From: Pseudocalidococcus azoricus BACA0444
GTDB taxonomy: Bacteria > Cyanobacteriota > Cyanobacteriia > Thermosynechococcales > Thermosynechococcaceae
Assembly (NCBI RefSeq): GCF_031729055.1
Contig: NZ_JAVMIP010000003.1
Span: 62,001 to 126,000 of the forward strand
Reading direction: 5' to 3'
Length of the DNA: 64,000 nt
Below are positions 45,078 through 55,341 of the stretch, piece after piece. The translations under genes were made by a program, and so were the position numbers. Within the stretch, counting starts at the first letter, position 1; every line of letters begins with the position of its first letter. A model generated the notes under the pieces. That model ran no database searches, was not told the origin of the DNA, and saw only the letters and a program-made list of their open reading frames with translations.

Positions 45078-46322
45078 ATGGAAACCCAAACCCTACTCTT
45101 AATTTTGGTTGATATTTGTCTGATCATTGGCCTGGCCAGGCTCGTGGGTAATCTATTTACGCGGATCAATCAGCCACCTGTGATGGGAGAAATCGTGGCG
45201 GGGATTATGCTGGGGCCGTCTCTATTGGGTTGGCTGGCTCCCCATACCGAGGCCATCCTGTTTCCGAAGGATGTCATGCCCTCCATTTATTTACTTTCAC
45301 AGATTGGTCTGATTTTCTTCATGTTTTTGGTCGGGCTAGAGGTGAGTCCAGAAAATATGCGGGGACGGCTACGGGTGGCAATGGCGACATCCAGCATCAG
45401 TATTTTAGTTCCCTTTACCTTGGGAGTGAGTTTAGCCTTGACCCTGTTGCAGCCTTTACGGACTAACCCTGAGATTTCCAATTTGGCCTTTGCCCTTTTT
45501 TTGGGGGCGGCGATGTCGGTGACGGCCTTTCCCGTTTTGGCTCGGATTATTCAAGAAAAAAATCTCCAGAAAACTCCATTAGGATTATTGGCCCTCACCT
45601 GTGCCTCTGTAGATGACATCACAGCCTGGTGTTTATTGGCGATGGCGATTATTGCGACCCGTTCCAATGATATTTTCTCGGCCTGGCCAACCTTGGTGGG
45701 GATTAGCCTCTTTACGATGTTGATGATGACAGTGGGGCGGCGATGGATTGAACAACAAATGCGGGCCTGGGCGCAACGGGGCCCCTTAACCCTCAGTCAA
45801 CAAACCATCATTTATATTTTCTTAATCCTCAGCGCAATTGGGACTCAGTTACTCAACATTGATGTCATTTTCGGTGGATTTATTATGGGGGTCATTATGC
45901 CCAAGAATTTGGCCAGTACAGTCTATCTCCGAGAGCGAATTCAAGATTTTGTCACTATTTTCCTTTTGCCCTTATTTTTTGCCTATAGTGGCATTAACAC
46001 CCAAATTGGCCTGGTGAATACACCGACTCTTTGGGGTTTAACTATCCTGATCCTCTTAGCCGCAGTGTTAGGGAAGTTTGGGGGGACTTACTGGGTCTCG
46101 CGTTGGACAGGCTTACCGGCTGGGGAGGCTGCGGCCTTGGGGCTGTTGATGAATACACGGGGGTTAACAGAATTAATTATTCTCAATGTGGGCTTGAGTT
46201 TGAAGGTTATTTCTCCAGTCTTATTTACAATGCTGGTGATCATGGCCCTAGTGACCACGTTTATTGCCTCTCCGCTGATGGATCGGGTGTACCCAGGCCC
46301 CCTGAGTGACCCCAGCAGTTAG
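45078..46322 (+). CDS. cation:proton antiporter (CPA2, KefB-like)
   Basis: The product is 414 residues from ATG 45078 (METQTLLLILVDICLI) with about 12 membrane helices. Key pieces are QPPVMGEIVAGIMLGPSLLG, GLIFFMFLVGLEVSPE, AAMSVTAFPVLARII, LTCASVDDITAWCLLAM (ion-site Asp pair) and MNTRGLTELIILNVG. There is no C-terminal TrkA domain, unlike Kef channels. K+ or Na+ for H+ exchange is likely; ion preference unknown. Confidence 0.85.
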   Translation: METQTLLLILVDICLIIGLARLVGNLFTRINQPPVMGEIVAGIMLGPSLLGWLAPHTEAILFPKDVMPSIYLLSQIGLIFFMFLVGLEVSPENMRGRLRVAMATSSISILVPFTLGVSLALTLLQPLRTNPEISNLAFALFLGAAMSVTAFPVLARIIQEKNLQKTPLGLLALTCASVDDITAWCLLAMAIIATRSNDIFSAWPTLVGISLFTMLMMTVGRRWIEQQMRAWAQRGPLTLSQQTIIYIFLILSAIGTQLLNIDVIFGGFIMGVIMPKNLASTVYLRERIQDFVTIFLLPLFFAYSGINTQIGLVNTPTLWGLTILILLAAVLGKFGGTYWVSRWTGLPAGEAAALGLLMNTRGLTELIILNVGLSLKVISPVLFTMLVIMALVTTFIASPLMDRVYPGPLSDPSS

Positions 46323-46342
46323 GTAGATTCAAAAAATTAATT

Positions 46343-46549
46343 TTAGAAATTCAAAAGTTTACCAGCAATCCACCCCAACGCCAGGCCAATCATTAGGGCC
46401 CAAACTTGACCCGAGTCAACAAAATTATTCCAAGACTTAGCAAAGTCGCTGCCGAGGGTATCCTTAAATTGTTGGGCAACAATAATTTGCTGCTGATGGA
46501 GTTCAATTTTAGCAACGAGGGGTAAATAGGGAGAAGTTGGGGCAACCAT
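46343..46549 (-). CDS. small one-helix membrane protein
   Basis: The product is 68 residues with a soluble, Gln-rich start (IELHQQQIIVAQQFKDTLG) and a C-terminal transmembrane helix (VWALMIGLALGWIAGKLLNF). It resembles small cyanobacterial proteins of unknown role. It is convergent with the antiporter gene. A real gene is likely but not proven. Confidence 0.45.
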   Translation of the reverse strand: MVAPTSPYLPLVAKIELHQQQIIVAQQFKDTLGSDFAKSWNNFVDSGQVWALMIGLALGWIAGKLLNF

Positions 46550-46754
46550 AGGTAAACAGAATCCTGAAAGAAGGGTGGTGATTGAGTCTTGTTAATCTTA
46601 ACCTGTGCCTTGGAATCTGACTGTGGCTCTCCAGCAGAATATTTAGTGTAAGTTTCTCATCTGGTTGAGGGGGAGCGGTAGAAGTTTAGCGCGCACAAGG
46701 GTCAGGAGGGAAGGGGTTTTCGGTTGGGCCAAGTCCAGGCCAGTCTAGACTTAA

Positions 46755-47081
46755 CTATAAGGTTGGGCGAATTGTGGTTTCAAATTCGGCTTGATCCTTG
46801 AGGATGCGAAAGACTTTATCCATACTGGTTAATTCAAAGAGCATTTTTACCTGTTCTGTCACACCACAGAGAAACAATTGTCCATTGGTTGTCCGGAGGT
46901 TTTTTAACGCCACTACCAATGCCCCCAGGCCAGAACTGTCCATAAACGTAATCTCTTGGCAGTCAATTAAGACCACAGTGACCCCAGCCTGGACTAAATC
47001 TACAATTTCCTGGCGAAAGGCTGTTGCTTGGGGGCCACCAAAAACACCAGTGGGCTGAATAATTTTGATCGGGGTACTCAT
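46755..47081 (-). CDS. STAS-domain anti-anti-sigma factor-like protein
   Basis: The product is 108 residues and consists of one STAS domain: QEIVDLVQAGVTVVLIDC, ITFMDSSGLGALVVALKNL (the phosphorylatable Ser in DSSG) and FELTSMDKVFRI. These proteins act in partner-switching, normally with an anti-sigma kinase and PP2C phosphatase; none is adjacent. Length is standard. Confidence 0.9.
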   Translation of the reverse strand: MSTPIKIIQPTGVFGGPQATAFRQEIVDLVQAGVTVVLIDCQEITFMDSSGLGALVVALKNLRTTNGQLFLCGVTEQVKMLFELTSMDKVFRILKDQAEFETTIRPTL

Positions 47082-47187
47082 GAGCTAGATTTACAGGGGG
47101 GATCCAACCCAATCAGTATAGCGGCAAAATACGGGGCCAGTGGGTCTAGGCAGATTGTGACACGCTCAGGAATCATCAGGATTTAAC

Positions 47188-47763
47188 TCAGGGGTTTTGA
47201 TTGAGAGCCATAGCATTAACCGTTTGGACAATTCGTTTCTGTCTAGTTTCGGCCCGCTTGGCACTATCGATCCAAAAGAGAATGTTTTTCTTGGCTGAGT
47301 TACTTAGGGCTTGAAAATTCTGGTTAGTCAGCGCATTGGTGGCCAAGGCCTGCTGCAAATCTGCGGGGACAATCAAGGCCTCAATCTGATCAAGGCTTGT
47401 CCATGAACCATCTTCTTTGGCCCGGTTGATCATCTCCAGTCCAGCTTGTGTCATTAGCCCTTGCTCAATCAGGTCTTGGACATAGGATTTATTGAGCTTT
47501 GACCAGACACTCTTGGGTTTGCGGGGGGTAAAAACCTGCTGATAACGTTCTGCATCTATTGACTTGACCTTGCTATCAATCCAACCAAAGCAGAGGGCTT
47601 CTTGAACGGCCTCACTGTATTGAATACTGGGCTGCTGACTCCTGACTTTGTAATACAGAAGCCAAATTCCTGCTGATGCCCGGTGATTCATCTTCAGCCA
47701 CTCCCGCCAGGCCTGGCGATTGGGGGCATAAAACGTCTTAAGTGTGTCATCAAACTTTGACAT
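47188..47763 (-). CDS. YdeI/OmpD-associated family protein
   Basis: The 191-residue protein has the family signatures YAPNRQAWREWLKMNHRASA, IWLLYYKVRS, ALCFGWIDSKVKSIDAERYQ and SVWSKLNKS. The family is widespread and of uncertain function, named for stress- or bacteriocin-related phenotypes. The N-terminus (MSKFDDTLKTFY) is normal. It is separate from neighbours. Confidence 0.85.
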   Translation of the reverse strand: MSKFDDTLKTFYAPNRQAWREWLKMNHRASAGIWLLYYKVRSQQPSIQYSEAVQEALCFGWIDSKVKSIDAERYQQVFTPRKPKSVWSKLNKSYVQDLIEQGLMTQAGLEMINRAKEDGSWTSLDQIEALIVPADLQQALATNALTNQNFQALSNSAKKNILFWIDSAKRAETRQKRIVQTVNAMALNQNP

Positions 47764-47978
47764 GAGCGGAACCGTATCCAGGCCTGTTGTTGAGAGGCAA
47801 AGTTGCTGATTTTAATCCTAAATGTTCAACCCTCCCTCTGGTGGCTAAAGGGGGCTTGACCGTGGATTTTAAGGAAGTCAGCAAATAAGCTATTCTAGAA
47901 AATATTACTGCGATTGGCCGACATCACGGTGCTACCCCTAGGAAATGTGGGTTCAACTGGGCCTAGGAGTGGAAGTGT

Positions 47979-48842
47979 ATGCCTTGGGTTCGGATTACTA
48001 GTGCAGTGGTGGCCATCGTTGTGGCCTTAGGATTTACCTTGCTGGGGGGCTGGTACTTTACCCTCGGCCTGGGAGCATTAGTTTATCTGGGGCAATTAGA
48101 GTATTTCGAGCTGGCCCGCGCTAAAGGCATTGTCCCCGCCACCAAAACCACCCTTGTCGTCAGTCAATTATTTTTAATTACCGCCTATAAACTTCCTCTA
48201 GTCGCTGATGCCATTTTTCCCTTGGCCGGGACGATTATTTGCTTTTATTTGTTGTTTGAACCGAAGCTGGCCTCGATTGCTGATATTTCCACATCCATTA
48301 TGGGGTTATTCTATGGCGGCTACTTACCGAGTTATCTAGTCCGGATTCGCCAACTCGGTGTGCCAGAGTCAACATTTCCCTTGGGCGGGTATTGGCCCAC
48401 TTCTTGGCAGCCGACAGATTTACCCCCAGGCCTGGCCATTACCCTTTTGGCCTTTGCCTGTATTTGGGCGGCGGATATTGGAGCCTATGTGATGGGAAAG
48501 TGGATTGGGAAAACCCCCTTGTCAGCAATTAGTCCGAAAAAAACGGTCGAAGGGGCAGTGTTTGGGATTTTGGGCAGTATTGGGATGGGCTTGGGGGGAG
48601 CTTGGGTTTTAGCGTGGCCCAGTTGGATGATTGCTGGCACCGGCCTGGGGGTGATGATTGGGATTACTAGCTTGCTGGGGGACTTAACGGAATCCATGAT
48701 GAAACGGGATGCGGGGGTCAAAGATTCAGGGGATTTAATTCCCGGCCACGGGGGTATTTTAGATCGGGCTGACAGTTATGTGTTCACCGCTCCCTTAGTG
48801 TATTATCTGATTACCCTCGGACTGCCCCTATTACCCCAATGA
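47979..48842 (+). CDS. cdsA: phosphatidate cytidylyltransferase
   Basis: CdsA makes CDP-diacylglycerol from phosphatidate and CTP, here for phosphatidylglycerol. The 287-residue membrane protein ends with the family signature in [18 protein letters not shown] and [16 protein letters not shown]. Eight or so membrane helices are expected. Start ATG 47979. It is followed after 152 bp by a dnaJ-like gene. Confidence 0.95.
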   Translation: MPWVRITSAVVAIVVALGFTLLGGWYFTLGLGALVYLGQLEYFELARAKGIVPATKTTLVVSQLFLITAYKLPLVADAIFPLAGTIICFYLLFEPKLASIADISTSIMGLFYGGYLPSYLVRIRQLGVPESTFPLGGYWPTSWQPTDLPPGLAITLLAFACIWAADIGAYVMGKWIGKTPLSAISPKKTVEGAVFGILGSIGMGLGGAWVLAWPSWMIAGTGLGVMIGITSLLGDLTESMMKRDAGVKDSGDLIPGHGGILDRADSYVFTAPLVYYLITLGLPLLPQ

Positions 48843-48994
48843 TTCTCCGAGTTTGCCGCTGATGCTGCCTGAGCCGTCAATGATTCGGTTATCTGGACAA
48901 CCTGAATATTCCGTCCAGTAATTGGAAAACTTATCATACATTGTAGGTAGGAGAATTCTAAAACTTAATACTCTCTGGTTAGGGCAGAATTGCG

Positions 48995-49969
48995 ATGGCA
49001 GCAACAGATTTTAAGGACTACTATCAAATTTTGGGAGTCACTAAGACCGCATCCGATGCTGAAATTCGCCAGGCCTTTCGCCGTCTTGCCCGCCAGTATC
49101 ACCCTGACTTAAATCCTGGGGATAAAGCCGCTGAAGCCAAGTTCAAAGAAATCAACGAAGCCCACGAAATTCTTTCAGATAAAGAAAAACGCCAAAAGTA
49201 CGATCAATTTGGTCGCTATTGGCAGCAGCCTGGAGTTGGCGGGCCTGGACCAGGAGTCAATGTTGACTTTAATAATATGGACTTTGACTTTGGTCGCTAT
49301 AACAATTTTGATGAATTTATTAATGAACTCCTCGGCCGCTTTGGCGGATATGCAGGGGCAACGGGGGGTGGAACAGGACAAACCTATACCTATGGAGAAG
49401 GCTTTCCAGGCCCTGGGGTTGGTTCTCCGGTGGGGGCGGATCGGGAAGCTGAGATTCAATTAACCTTCTCAGAAGCGCTAAAGGGCTGTGAAAAACGGCT
49501 GCAAGTGGGGGCAGAAACCATCACAGTGCGGATTCCCGCAGGCGCGAAACCAGGCAGTAAAGTCCGCGTCAAAGGGAAGGGGCAAGCTAACCCTCTCAGT
49601 CAAATCCGAGGGGATCTATACCTACGTGTGCGAGTTACCCCCCACAGCTTTTTTAAATTTGACGGGGACAATTTAACTTGTGAATTACCCATTACCCCGG
49701 ATGAAGCGGTCTTGGGTACTCAAGTTAATTTGCTGACTCCGGCTGGCTCTGTTAACTTGAATATCCCGGCTGGTGTTAGGTCTGGGCAATCCTTACGCTT
49801 ACAGGGAAAAGGCTGGCCTGGGGTTAAGGGGGGCATGGGGGATCTCTTGGTCAAAATTCAAGTCATTACTCCGAAAGACCTGACAGCCGCCGAGCGAGAC
49901 CTGTATCAACAACTGGCCAAACTCCGCCAGAGTCATCCCCGGACTGGCCTGGAAAATCTGAGCCTTTAG
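48995..49969 (+). CDS. DnaJ-type co-chaperone without zinc finger (CbpA-like)
   Basis: The product is 324 residues. An N-terminal J domain (about residues 8-70) contains the essential HPD in RQYHPDLNPGDKAAEAKFK. A Gly-rich region follows (about 80-150, with GGYAGATGGGTG), then two C-terminal substrate-binding domains (AGAKPGSKVRVKGKG, PAGVRSGQSLRLQGKGWPG). The CxxCxGxG zinc motifs of true DnaJ are missing, so it is a type II protein that assists DnaK. Confidence 0.92.
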   Translation: MAATDFKDYYQILGVTKTASDAEIRQAFRRLARQYHPDLNPGDKAAEAKFKEINEAHEILSDKEKRQKYDQFGRYWQQPGVGGPGPGVNVDFNNMDFDFGRYNNFDEFINELLGRFGGYAGATGGGTGQTYTYGEGFPGPGVGSPVGADREAEIQLTFSEALKGCEKRLQVGAETITVRIPAGAKPGSKVRVKGKGQANPLSQIRGDLYLRVRVTPHSFFKFDGDNLTCELPITPDEAVLGTQVNLLTPAGSVNLNIPAGVRSGQSLRLQGKGWPGVKGGMGDLLVKIQVITPKDLTAAERDLYQQLAKLRQSHPRTGLENLSL

Positions 49970-49982
49970 GGAAAATTACGCC

Positions 49983-51668
49983 TCAACTCAGGTTTAAGTC
50001 TGTGACTGCACCCACGCTACTGGAGGAGACTAGCTGGGCGTATTTGGCTAAAACCCCGCGAGTATACCGGGGCTGTGGTGGTTGCCAGGCCTGGCGGCGC
50101 TGGGCCAATTCCTGATCCGAGATATTAAGTTGCAGCAGACGTTTATGGGCATCAATGGTAATCAAGTCGCCCTCTTGCACCAGGCCAATCGTGCCGCCGA
50201 CCGCCGCTTCAGGAGCCACATGGCCGACCACCATGCCATAGGTTCCCCCAGAAAACCGCCCATCGGTAATTAAGCCCACGGAATCCCCCAGGCCCGCCCC
50301 AATAATCGCCGAAGTAGGTGCCAGCATTTCCCGCATCCCCGGCCCACCCTTTGGCCCCTCATAGCGAATCACAATCACATCCCCAGGATTAATCTGGTTG
50401 GCAAGGATGGCCTCTAAACAGGCTTCTTCGGAGTTAAAAACTCGAGCTGGCCCGGTAATTTCGGGATTTTTGACCCCCGTAATTTTGGCAACGGCCCCTT
50501 CTGTAGCCAGGTTTCCCTTCAAAATTGCTAAATGCCCAGTGGCATACATGGGATTATTCCAAGGGCGGATCACATCTTGATCTGGACGGGGTTGATCCGG
50601 CACATCCTGAAGAACTTCAGCCACAGTTTGCCCGGTAATGGTGAGGCAGTCGCCGTGGAGCAGCCCATGACTCAGGAGCATTTTCATCACCTGGGGAATC
50701 CCACCCGCCTTGTGTAAATCCGTAGCCACATAACGACCCGATGGCTTCATATCGCACAGAACAGGGACGCGCTCCCGAATAGTTTCAAAATCATCTAGTA
50801 CTAAAGGTACACCCGCTGAATGGGCAATGGCCAGAAAGTGCAGCACCGCATTGGTAGAGCCACCCACGGCCATGATCACGGAGATCGCGTTTTCAATGGA
50901 CTTGCGGGTAATAATGTTGCGGGGCCGGAGGTTATTACGGATCGCCTCGACTAAAACTTTTCCCGCCAGTTGCGTATTCTCGGCTTTTTCGGCATCTTCA
51001 GCAGCCATGGTGGAGGAATACATCAGGCTCATGCCCATGGCTTCAAAGGCGGAGGACATGGTGTTGGCCGTAAACATCCCCCCACAGGAACCTGCCCCCG
51101 GACAAGCATTCCGTTCCACGGCAAAAAGACGAGCTTCCTCAATCCGACCGGCACTAAACTGGCCCACAGCTTCAAAGGCACTGACAACGGTTAAGTCTTC
51201 CCCCTCCAGATGGCCGGGTTTAATTGTTCCGCCATAGACAAAAATTGCCGGAATATTCATCCGGGCCATGGCAATCATCGCCCCCGGCATATTCTTATCA
51301 CAGCCGCCAATGGCCAAAACCCCATCCATACTCTGGGCATTACAGGCGGTTTCAATGGAGTCGGCAATTACATCCCGCGAAACTAGGGAATATTTCATCC
51401 CTTCTGTGCCCATAGAAATGCCATCGCTGACGGTAATCGTGCCAAAAATTTGCGGCATTCCTCCCCCGGTGCGAATCCCGGCCTGGGCCTGTTCAGCCAG
51501 AGTTGCAATCCCCATATTGCAGGGTGTAATCGTACTGTAGGCACTGGCCACGCCGACAATGGGTTTATTAAAGTCCACATCTTCAAAGCCCAACGCTCGG
51601 AGCATGGCCCGATTGGGAGTCCGTTGTAGGCCTTGGGTGATGATTCGACTCCGCCAGTTGTCTGCCAT
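49983..51668 (-). CDS. ilvD: dihydroxy-acid dehydratase
   Basis: IlvD makes the 2-keto acids for isoleucine and valine. The 561-residue protein starts at ATG 51668 (MADNWRSR, preceded by GGGAGAG); a frame opening 11 codons earlier has no ribosome site. The iron-sulfur cysteines are in [18 protein letters not shown] and [12 protein letters not shown]. The C-terminal [11 protein letters not shown] and [10 protein letters not shown] are also complete. It is a single gene, convergent with the dnaJ-like gene. Confidence 0.96.
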   Translation of the reverse strand: MADNWRSRIITQGLQRTPNRAMLRALGFEDVDFNKPIVGVASAYSTITPCNMGIATLAEQAQAGIRTGGGMPQIFGTITVSDGISMGTEGMKYSLVSRDVIADSIETACNAQSMDGVLAIGGCDKNMPGAMIAMARMNIPAIFVYGGTIKPGHLEGEDLTVVSAFEAVGQFSAGRIEEARLFAVERNACPGAGSCGGMFTANTMSSAFEAMGMSLMYSSTMAAEDAEKAENTQLAGKVLVEAIRNNLRPRNIITRKSIENAISVIMAVGGSTNAVLHFLAIAHSAGVPLVLDDFETIRERVPVLCDMKPSGRYVATDLHKAGGIPQVMKMLLSHGLLHGDCLTITGQTVAEVLQDVPDQPRPDQDVIRPWNNPMYATGHLAILKGNLATEGAVAKITGVKNPEITGPARVFNSEEACLEAILANQINPGDVIVIRYEGPKGGPGMREMLAPTSAIIGAGLGDSVGLITDGRFSGGTYGMVVGHVAPEAAVGGTIGLVQEGDLITIDAHKRLLQLNISDQELAQRRQAWQPPQPRYTRGVLAKYAQLVSSSSVGAVTDLNLS

Positions 51669-51824
51669 AGATCTCTCCCTCGGAATTGTCACTGTTCTCA
51701 ATAGATTGAGTTATCCTAATTTTCTCAGACTTTTGGCGGCTGTGGGCCTCTGTTAAGCTGTGAGTAGTTAATTAAAGATTAGGATTTTCTCGGCCCAGGC
51801 CTGGAGTCTTGTCAACAACAGCCA

Positions 51825-52274
51825 GTGAATCCCCAATTGCGTTCTATGAATCCGTCTCCACTCCATGAACAGGATTTCTTGCAATGGACAGAGCAGCAAA
51901 TTACCTGTCTTAGTCGAGGTGATTGGGCAGGACTAGATTTATCAAACCTCATTGAGGAGTTAGAAGCCTTGGGGCGGCTGGAACAACGGGAACTAGGGAG
52001 TTATCTGCAATTGCTTTTACTTCATCTCCTGAAATGTCGGTATCAACCTGAGCGCAAAACTACAAGTTGGGAGATCACAATCACGAATTGTCGAGATAAG
52101 ATCCAAGATTGCCTGGAAGATACGCCAAGTCTAGGGCGATTTTTGCAAGATTCTGATTGGTTGAACAAATACTATCAGCGGGCACGACGAGATGCAGCGA
52201 AGGAAACACAAAAACCGATGCAGAGTTTTCCTAAAGATTGTCCATTTTCAATGATTGAAATTTTAGCCCCTTAG
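51825..52274 (+). CDS. DUF29 protein
   Basis: The product is 149 residues (GTG 51825; ATG 51846 is an alternative). It shows the family pattern HEQDFLQWTEQQITCLSRGD, LSNLIEELEALGRLEQREL, LHLLKCRYQPER and a C-terminal YQRARRDAAKET. DUF29 is abundant in cyanobacteria; the function is unknown. Confidence 0.88.
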   Translation: MNPQLRSMNPSPLHEQDFLQWTEQQITCLSRGDWAGLDLSNLIEELEALGRLEQRELGSYLQLLLLHLLKCRYQPERKTTSWEITITNCRDKIQDCLEDTPSLGRFLQDSDWLNKYYQRARRDAAKETQKPMQSFPKDCPFSMIEILAP

Positions 52275-52299
52275 TTCTCACTTGAACTGCTCTCAACCT

Positions 52300-52393
52300 T
52301 ATAGTCATTTTCGCCAAAACTAGGATACTCAAAACTACTGCCTTTAACAGTCTCAAGTCCTTTTGTGTTTCATTCCTAAGGGAAATGACTATA
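52300..52393 (+). repeat. repeat family B, short inverted-repeat element (MITE-like)
   Basis: The left end TATAGTCATTT and the right end AAATGACTATA are exact inverted repeats 94 bp apart end to end. The right 30 bp recur at 8966-8995. There is no open frame. It looks like a small non-autonomous element, unrelated in its interior to family A. Confidence 0.7.
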
Positions 52394-52427
52394 AACTTAA
52401 TCCTAAATACTAAATGAGTGATGAACG

Positions 52428-52673
52428 ATGTCCCAGGCCACGACCATTTGCTTTTTCCCTGATGAAGTGATGATTACGGCTAAGGTGGGTGATTCTTGGC
52501 TAGAGGTGGCGCGCCAGGCCGGGATTGAGATTCCGACAGGATGTTTGCAGGGGTCTTGTGGGGCCTGTACGGTCGAGATTGAGGAATTGGGTGAAGTGAG
52601 AACCTGCATTAGTGCCATTCCCCCCGGCCAGGCTCAGTACACTGTCTATTTATTTAGGGATCCCACCTGGTAG
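52428..52673 (+). CDS. short [2Fe-2S] ferredoxin-like protein
   Basis: The product is 81 residues. Cysteines in GCLQGSCGACTVEI (C-x4-C-x2-C) and RTCISA form a plant-type 2Fe-2S site. It is shorter than PetF, without the usual C-terminal helix. It lies 4 bp from the convergent stop of the response-regulator gene. Electron partner unknown. Confidence 0.85.
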   Translation: MSQATTICFFPDEVMITAKVGDSWLEVARQAGIEIPTGCLQGSCGACTVEIEELGEVRTCISAIPPGQAQYTVYLFRDPTW

Positions 52674-52677
52674 GAGA

Positions 52678-53316
52678 TTAGACCAGGCCCGTTCGTAACG
52701 CCACCACCGCCGCCTGCACCCGATCATCCACTGAGAGTTTATTCATAATTCCCCGCACATGGGTTTTGATCGTGTTGGGACTGAGGAATAATTTATCGGC
52801 AATTTCTGGATTACTTAGCCCCTCAACCATCAACTGCAACACATCCATTTCTCGCTGGGATAGCTGCATTCCGCTGGGACTGGCCTGGGGCGGCCGGAGA
52901 TGTTGAACCACTTGACGGGCAATTTGCGGGTCTAAATAGGTAGCTCCCTCTTGGGCGGCGGTAATGGCGGTGACAAGACGATCAACAGTTGCACCTTTAA
53001 TACAGTAGGCATCGGCTCCACTGGCTAAGGCGGCCACCACTTCGGTTTCTGATTGATGAGAAGTCAGGATCACCACATGGATTTGGGGAAATTCGGCCTT
53101 GATTTGGTGGGTGGCGGCAATTCCATCCAGGCCGGGCAAACCAATATCCATGACCACTAAATCCGGCTGCAAATTCCGAGCCGCTTCCACCCCCGAAAAC
53201 CCATCCTCGGCCTGGGCAATAATCTCAAACTGGGGATAGGCCGTCAAAGATTGCTCCAAGCCCAACTGCATCATTGGGTCATCTTCGACAATCAAAATTC
53301 GTAACGGCCCCGCCAT
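52678..53316 (-). CDS. NarL/LuxR-type response regulator
   Basis: The product is 212 residues. A receiver domain (phospho-acceptor Asp in VVMDIGLPGLDG, acidic pair EDD near residue 12, Lys in YCIKGA) precedes a LuxR-type HTH (SQREMDVLQLMVEGLSNPEI, SPNTIKTHVRGIMNKL). It is a DNA-binding regulator controlled by a histidine kinase; none is adjacent. It is on the same strand as the upstream ybaB gene, 34 bp away. Confidence 0.92.
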   Translation of the reverse strand: MAGPLRILIVEDDPMMQLGLEQSLTAYPQFEIIAQAEDGFSGVEAARNLQPDLVVMDIGLPGLDGIAATHQIKAEFPQIHVVILTSHQSETEVVAALASGADAYCIKGATVDRLVTAITAAQEGATYLDPQIARQVVQHLRPPQASPSGMQLSQREMDVLQLMVEGLSNPEIADKLFLSPNTIKTHVRGIMNKLSVDDRVQAAVVALRTGLV

Positions 53317-53350
53317 CCTGTCCTCCCCCAGTAGATTACCTTTGGAGGCC

Positions 53351-53701
53351 TCAACCGCCCAGGCCAGGGATGGATAACCCGCCCGTTAATTCCTCCATTT
53401 GTTCCCGCATCGTGGTGGTGGATTTGAGGTAGGCATCCTTCATGGCCGCAGTGACTAAATCGGAGAGAACTTCTGCCCCTTCAGACAGGAGATCTTCCTT
53501 AATTTCCACTCGTAACGGTTCTTGGGTGCCACTCATAAATACCTTGACCAGGCCCCCGGCCGCTTGGCCTTCAATTTCCATTTGCTCTAAATCTTCTTGG
53601 AGTTTTTTGGCTCCTTCTTGGACTTTCTGGGCTTTTTGGATAGCATCTGCCAATTCCCGCATTTTGCCTAAGCCGAATCCAAAGCCTTGTCCCTGCGCCA
53701 T
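53351..53701 (-). CDS. YbaB/EbfC nucleoid-associated protein
   Basis: The product is 116 residues from ATG 53701 ([16 protein letters not shown]), with AAGGA upstream; five extra codons are possible but poorly supported. The core [20 protein letters not shown] and [16 protein letters not shown] is typical of this small dimeric DNA-binding family. Confidence 0.9.
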   Translation of the reverse strand: MAQGQGFGFGLGKMRELADAIQKAQKVQEGAKKLQEDLEQMEIEGQAAGGLVKVFMSGTQEPLRVEIKEDLLSEGAEVLSDLVTAAMKDAYLKSTTTMREQMEELTGGLSIPGLGG

Positions 53702-53771
53702 AAGGTTCCTTCCCAATCAACAAACATTAGTCACGCCTGCTATCATATCCCATCCCTAGGATCAGCCAAAA

Positions 53772-54371
53772 TTATTCTGCCGGAGTAGTAGCTACCTGTA
53801 CCAAAATCCAATCCACGGCCTGGTTTAGATCGGCGGCAATAAAATCTGGCTCCGTTTGGTGTTGATACTCCCCAGCCAGGACGCTCTGCCCGAAGCCAGT
53901 TTGGACAAGAATGCCCCGACAGCCAGCATTCCGAGCTAAATCGATATCGGTGGCTTTATCCCCGACCATAAAACTGCGCGCAATATCCAAATCATGATCC
54001 CAGGCCGCGGCCACCAGCATTCCGGTATTGGGTTTTCGCCAGGTTGTCCAGGCCGTGTAGTCGGGGTTAATCCCACCTTCAGGAGGACTGAGTTCTGGGC
54101 AGAAATACAGGGCATCTAGTTTGGCTCCTGCTTCTTCGGCCAATAAGGTTTCTAAGCGGTGATGAAGGGCCAACACATGGTCATAGTTATAATAATGGCG
54201 GGCCGGGCCCGATTGATTAGAGACAAGACAGCAAAATAACCCAGCCTGGTTTAACCGCCCCACGGCCTGGGCCACACCGGACATCAACTTTAGATCCTCA
54301 ACATTAAATAAATAGCCAGCCTCTTGGTTGAGCACCCCATCCCGATCTAAAAATACGGCGGCTCTAGCCAT
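53772..54371 (-). CDS. D,D-heptose 1,7-bisphosphate phosphatase (GmhB-like)
   Basis: The product is 199 residues of the HAD superfamily: FLDRDGVLNQEAGYL (catalytic DxD), CLVSNQSGPARHYY, KPNTGMLV and MVGDKATDIDLARNAG. This is the histidinol-phosphatase/GmhB branch that supplies ADP-heptose. It overlaps the upstream heptosyltransferase-like gene by 8 bp, which supports a role in glycan or LPS-type heptose synthesis. Confidence 0.85.
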   Translation of the reverse strand: MARAAVFLDRDGVLNQEAGYLFNVEDLKLMSGVAQAVGRLNQAGLFCCLVSNQSGPARHYYNYDHVLALHHRLETLLAEEAGAKLDALYFCPELSPPEGGINPDYTAWTTWRKPNTGMLVAAAWDHDLDIARSFMVGDKATDIDLARNAGCRGILVQTGFGQSVLAGEYQHQTEPDFIAADLNQAVDWILVQVATTPAE

Positions 54372-55341
54372 GCAACACCTCTGTAACTTGAGACAATATC
54401 ATGGCCGGAGAAATATCCCCAATTTGCTCTGTCGGGGACTTCACGGGGCGGAAATGGGGTTGGGGCGGTAAGAGTTTCCGCGGGTCAGTGGGGCCAAAGA
54501 GAGCCACTAAGGGGGTATTTAAGGCAACTCCTAAATGCATCGGACCGCTGTCGGTACAAATCATCCCAGTTGCGGTTTCAATCAGCGCGGCTAATTTGCC
54601 AAAACTGGGGGGCTGGGTTCGTTTCAGTTCCGGGATGGCGGCGGTCAATTGTTCACCCCATTCCTGATCATCCGGACCCTGCACGATCAGCACTGAGATT
54701 TCGGGATACTTTGCGTTTAGGGTATGGAGAACTTCAATCCAGGCCCCGAGGGGGTAAATCTTATTAATGCCCTTCAGCCGCGCCATTTTACTAGAGCCGC
54801 CGTGAATCAGGATGTAGGGGGATTGTACCTGTAAACGAAGCCGTTCTGACTCTCCCCAGGCCTGGTCTGCGGGGTTAACCGTAGCGAACAAAGGTGGATA
54901 TTCGTTTTTAATCCCCAGGCCCTGGAGGAGATCATGATACATGGCCGCCGCATATTGATTTTTATTCAAGGTGGCCGGATGGGTCAGTAAACCCCAAGTT
55001 TTTTGATTGGCATACCCGACCCGCTTGGGAACCCCAGTTAACCAGAGCAAAACCCGCACCGCACCGCTTTCGCCCAGGGAAATAATGATGTCGTACTGCC
55101 CGCGCCGGATTTGCTGAATCAGACTCCACCAATCCCGCCAAGTTTTCTTAGCCCGAAAGGGAAACGTCAAAACCTGGTTCACGACCGCATTCACCTCATA
55201 GGCTGCTTGGGAGCGAGGTTCAACCACAACATCAATTTGGGCCTGGGGATAGTGGCCCTGCAGATCCGCCAAGGTGGGAAAGACGAGGATTTGATCCCCA
55301 ATTCCCCCCGGAACCAACATAATGATCCGCTGATTGGCCAT
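54364..55341 (-). CDS. glycosyltransferase family 9 (heptosyltransferase-like)
   Basis: The product is 325 residues with the GT9 landmarks MLVPGGIGDQILVFPTLADL, LIHGGSSKMARLKG, MICTDSGPMHLGVAL and LVALFGPTDPRKL. These transfer ADP-heptose to LPS cores. The ATG (55341-55339) uses the end base of a MITE, so the leader and ribosome site of this gene are now element sequence; no good Shine-Dalgarno is visible there. The downstream phosphatase gene overlaps it, making a two-gene unit. Confidence 0.88.
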   Translation of the reverse strand: MANQRIIMLVPGGIGDQILVFPTLADLQGHYPQAQIDVVVEPRSQAAYEVNAVVNQVLTFPFRAKKTWRDWWSLIQQIRRGQYDIIISLGESGAVRVLLWLTGVPKRVGYANQKTWGLLTHPATLNKNQYAAAMYHDLLQGLGIKNEYPPLFATVNPADQAWGESERLRLQVQSPYILIHGGSSKMARLKGINKIYPLGAWIEVLHTLNAKYPEISVLIVQGPDDQEWGEQLTAAIPELKRTQPPSFGKLAALIETATGMICTDSGPMHLGVALNTPLVALFGPTDPRKLLPPQPHFRPVKSPTEQIGDISPAMILSQVTEVLHG

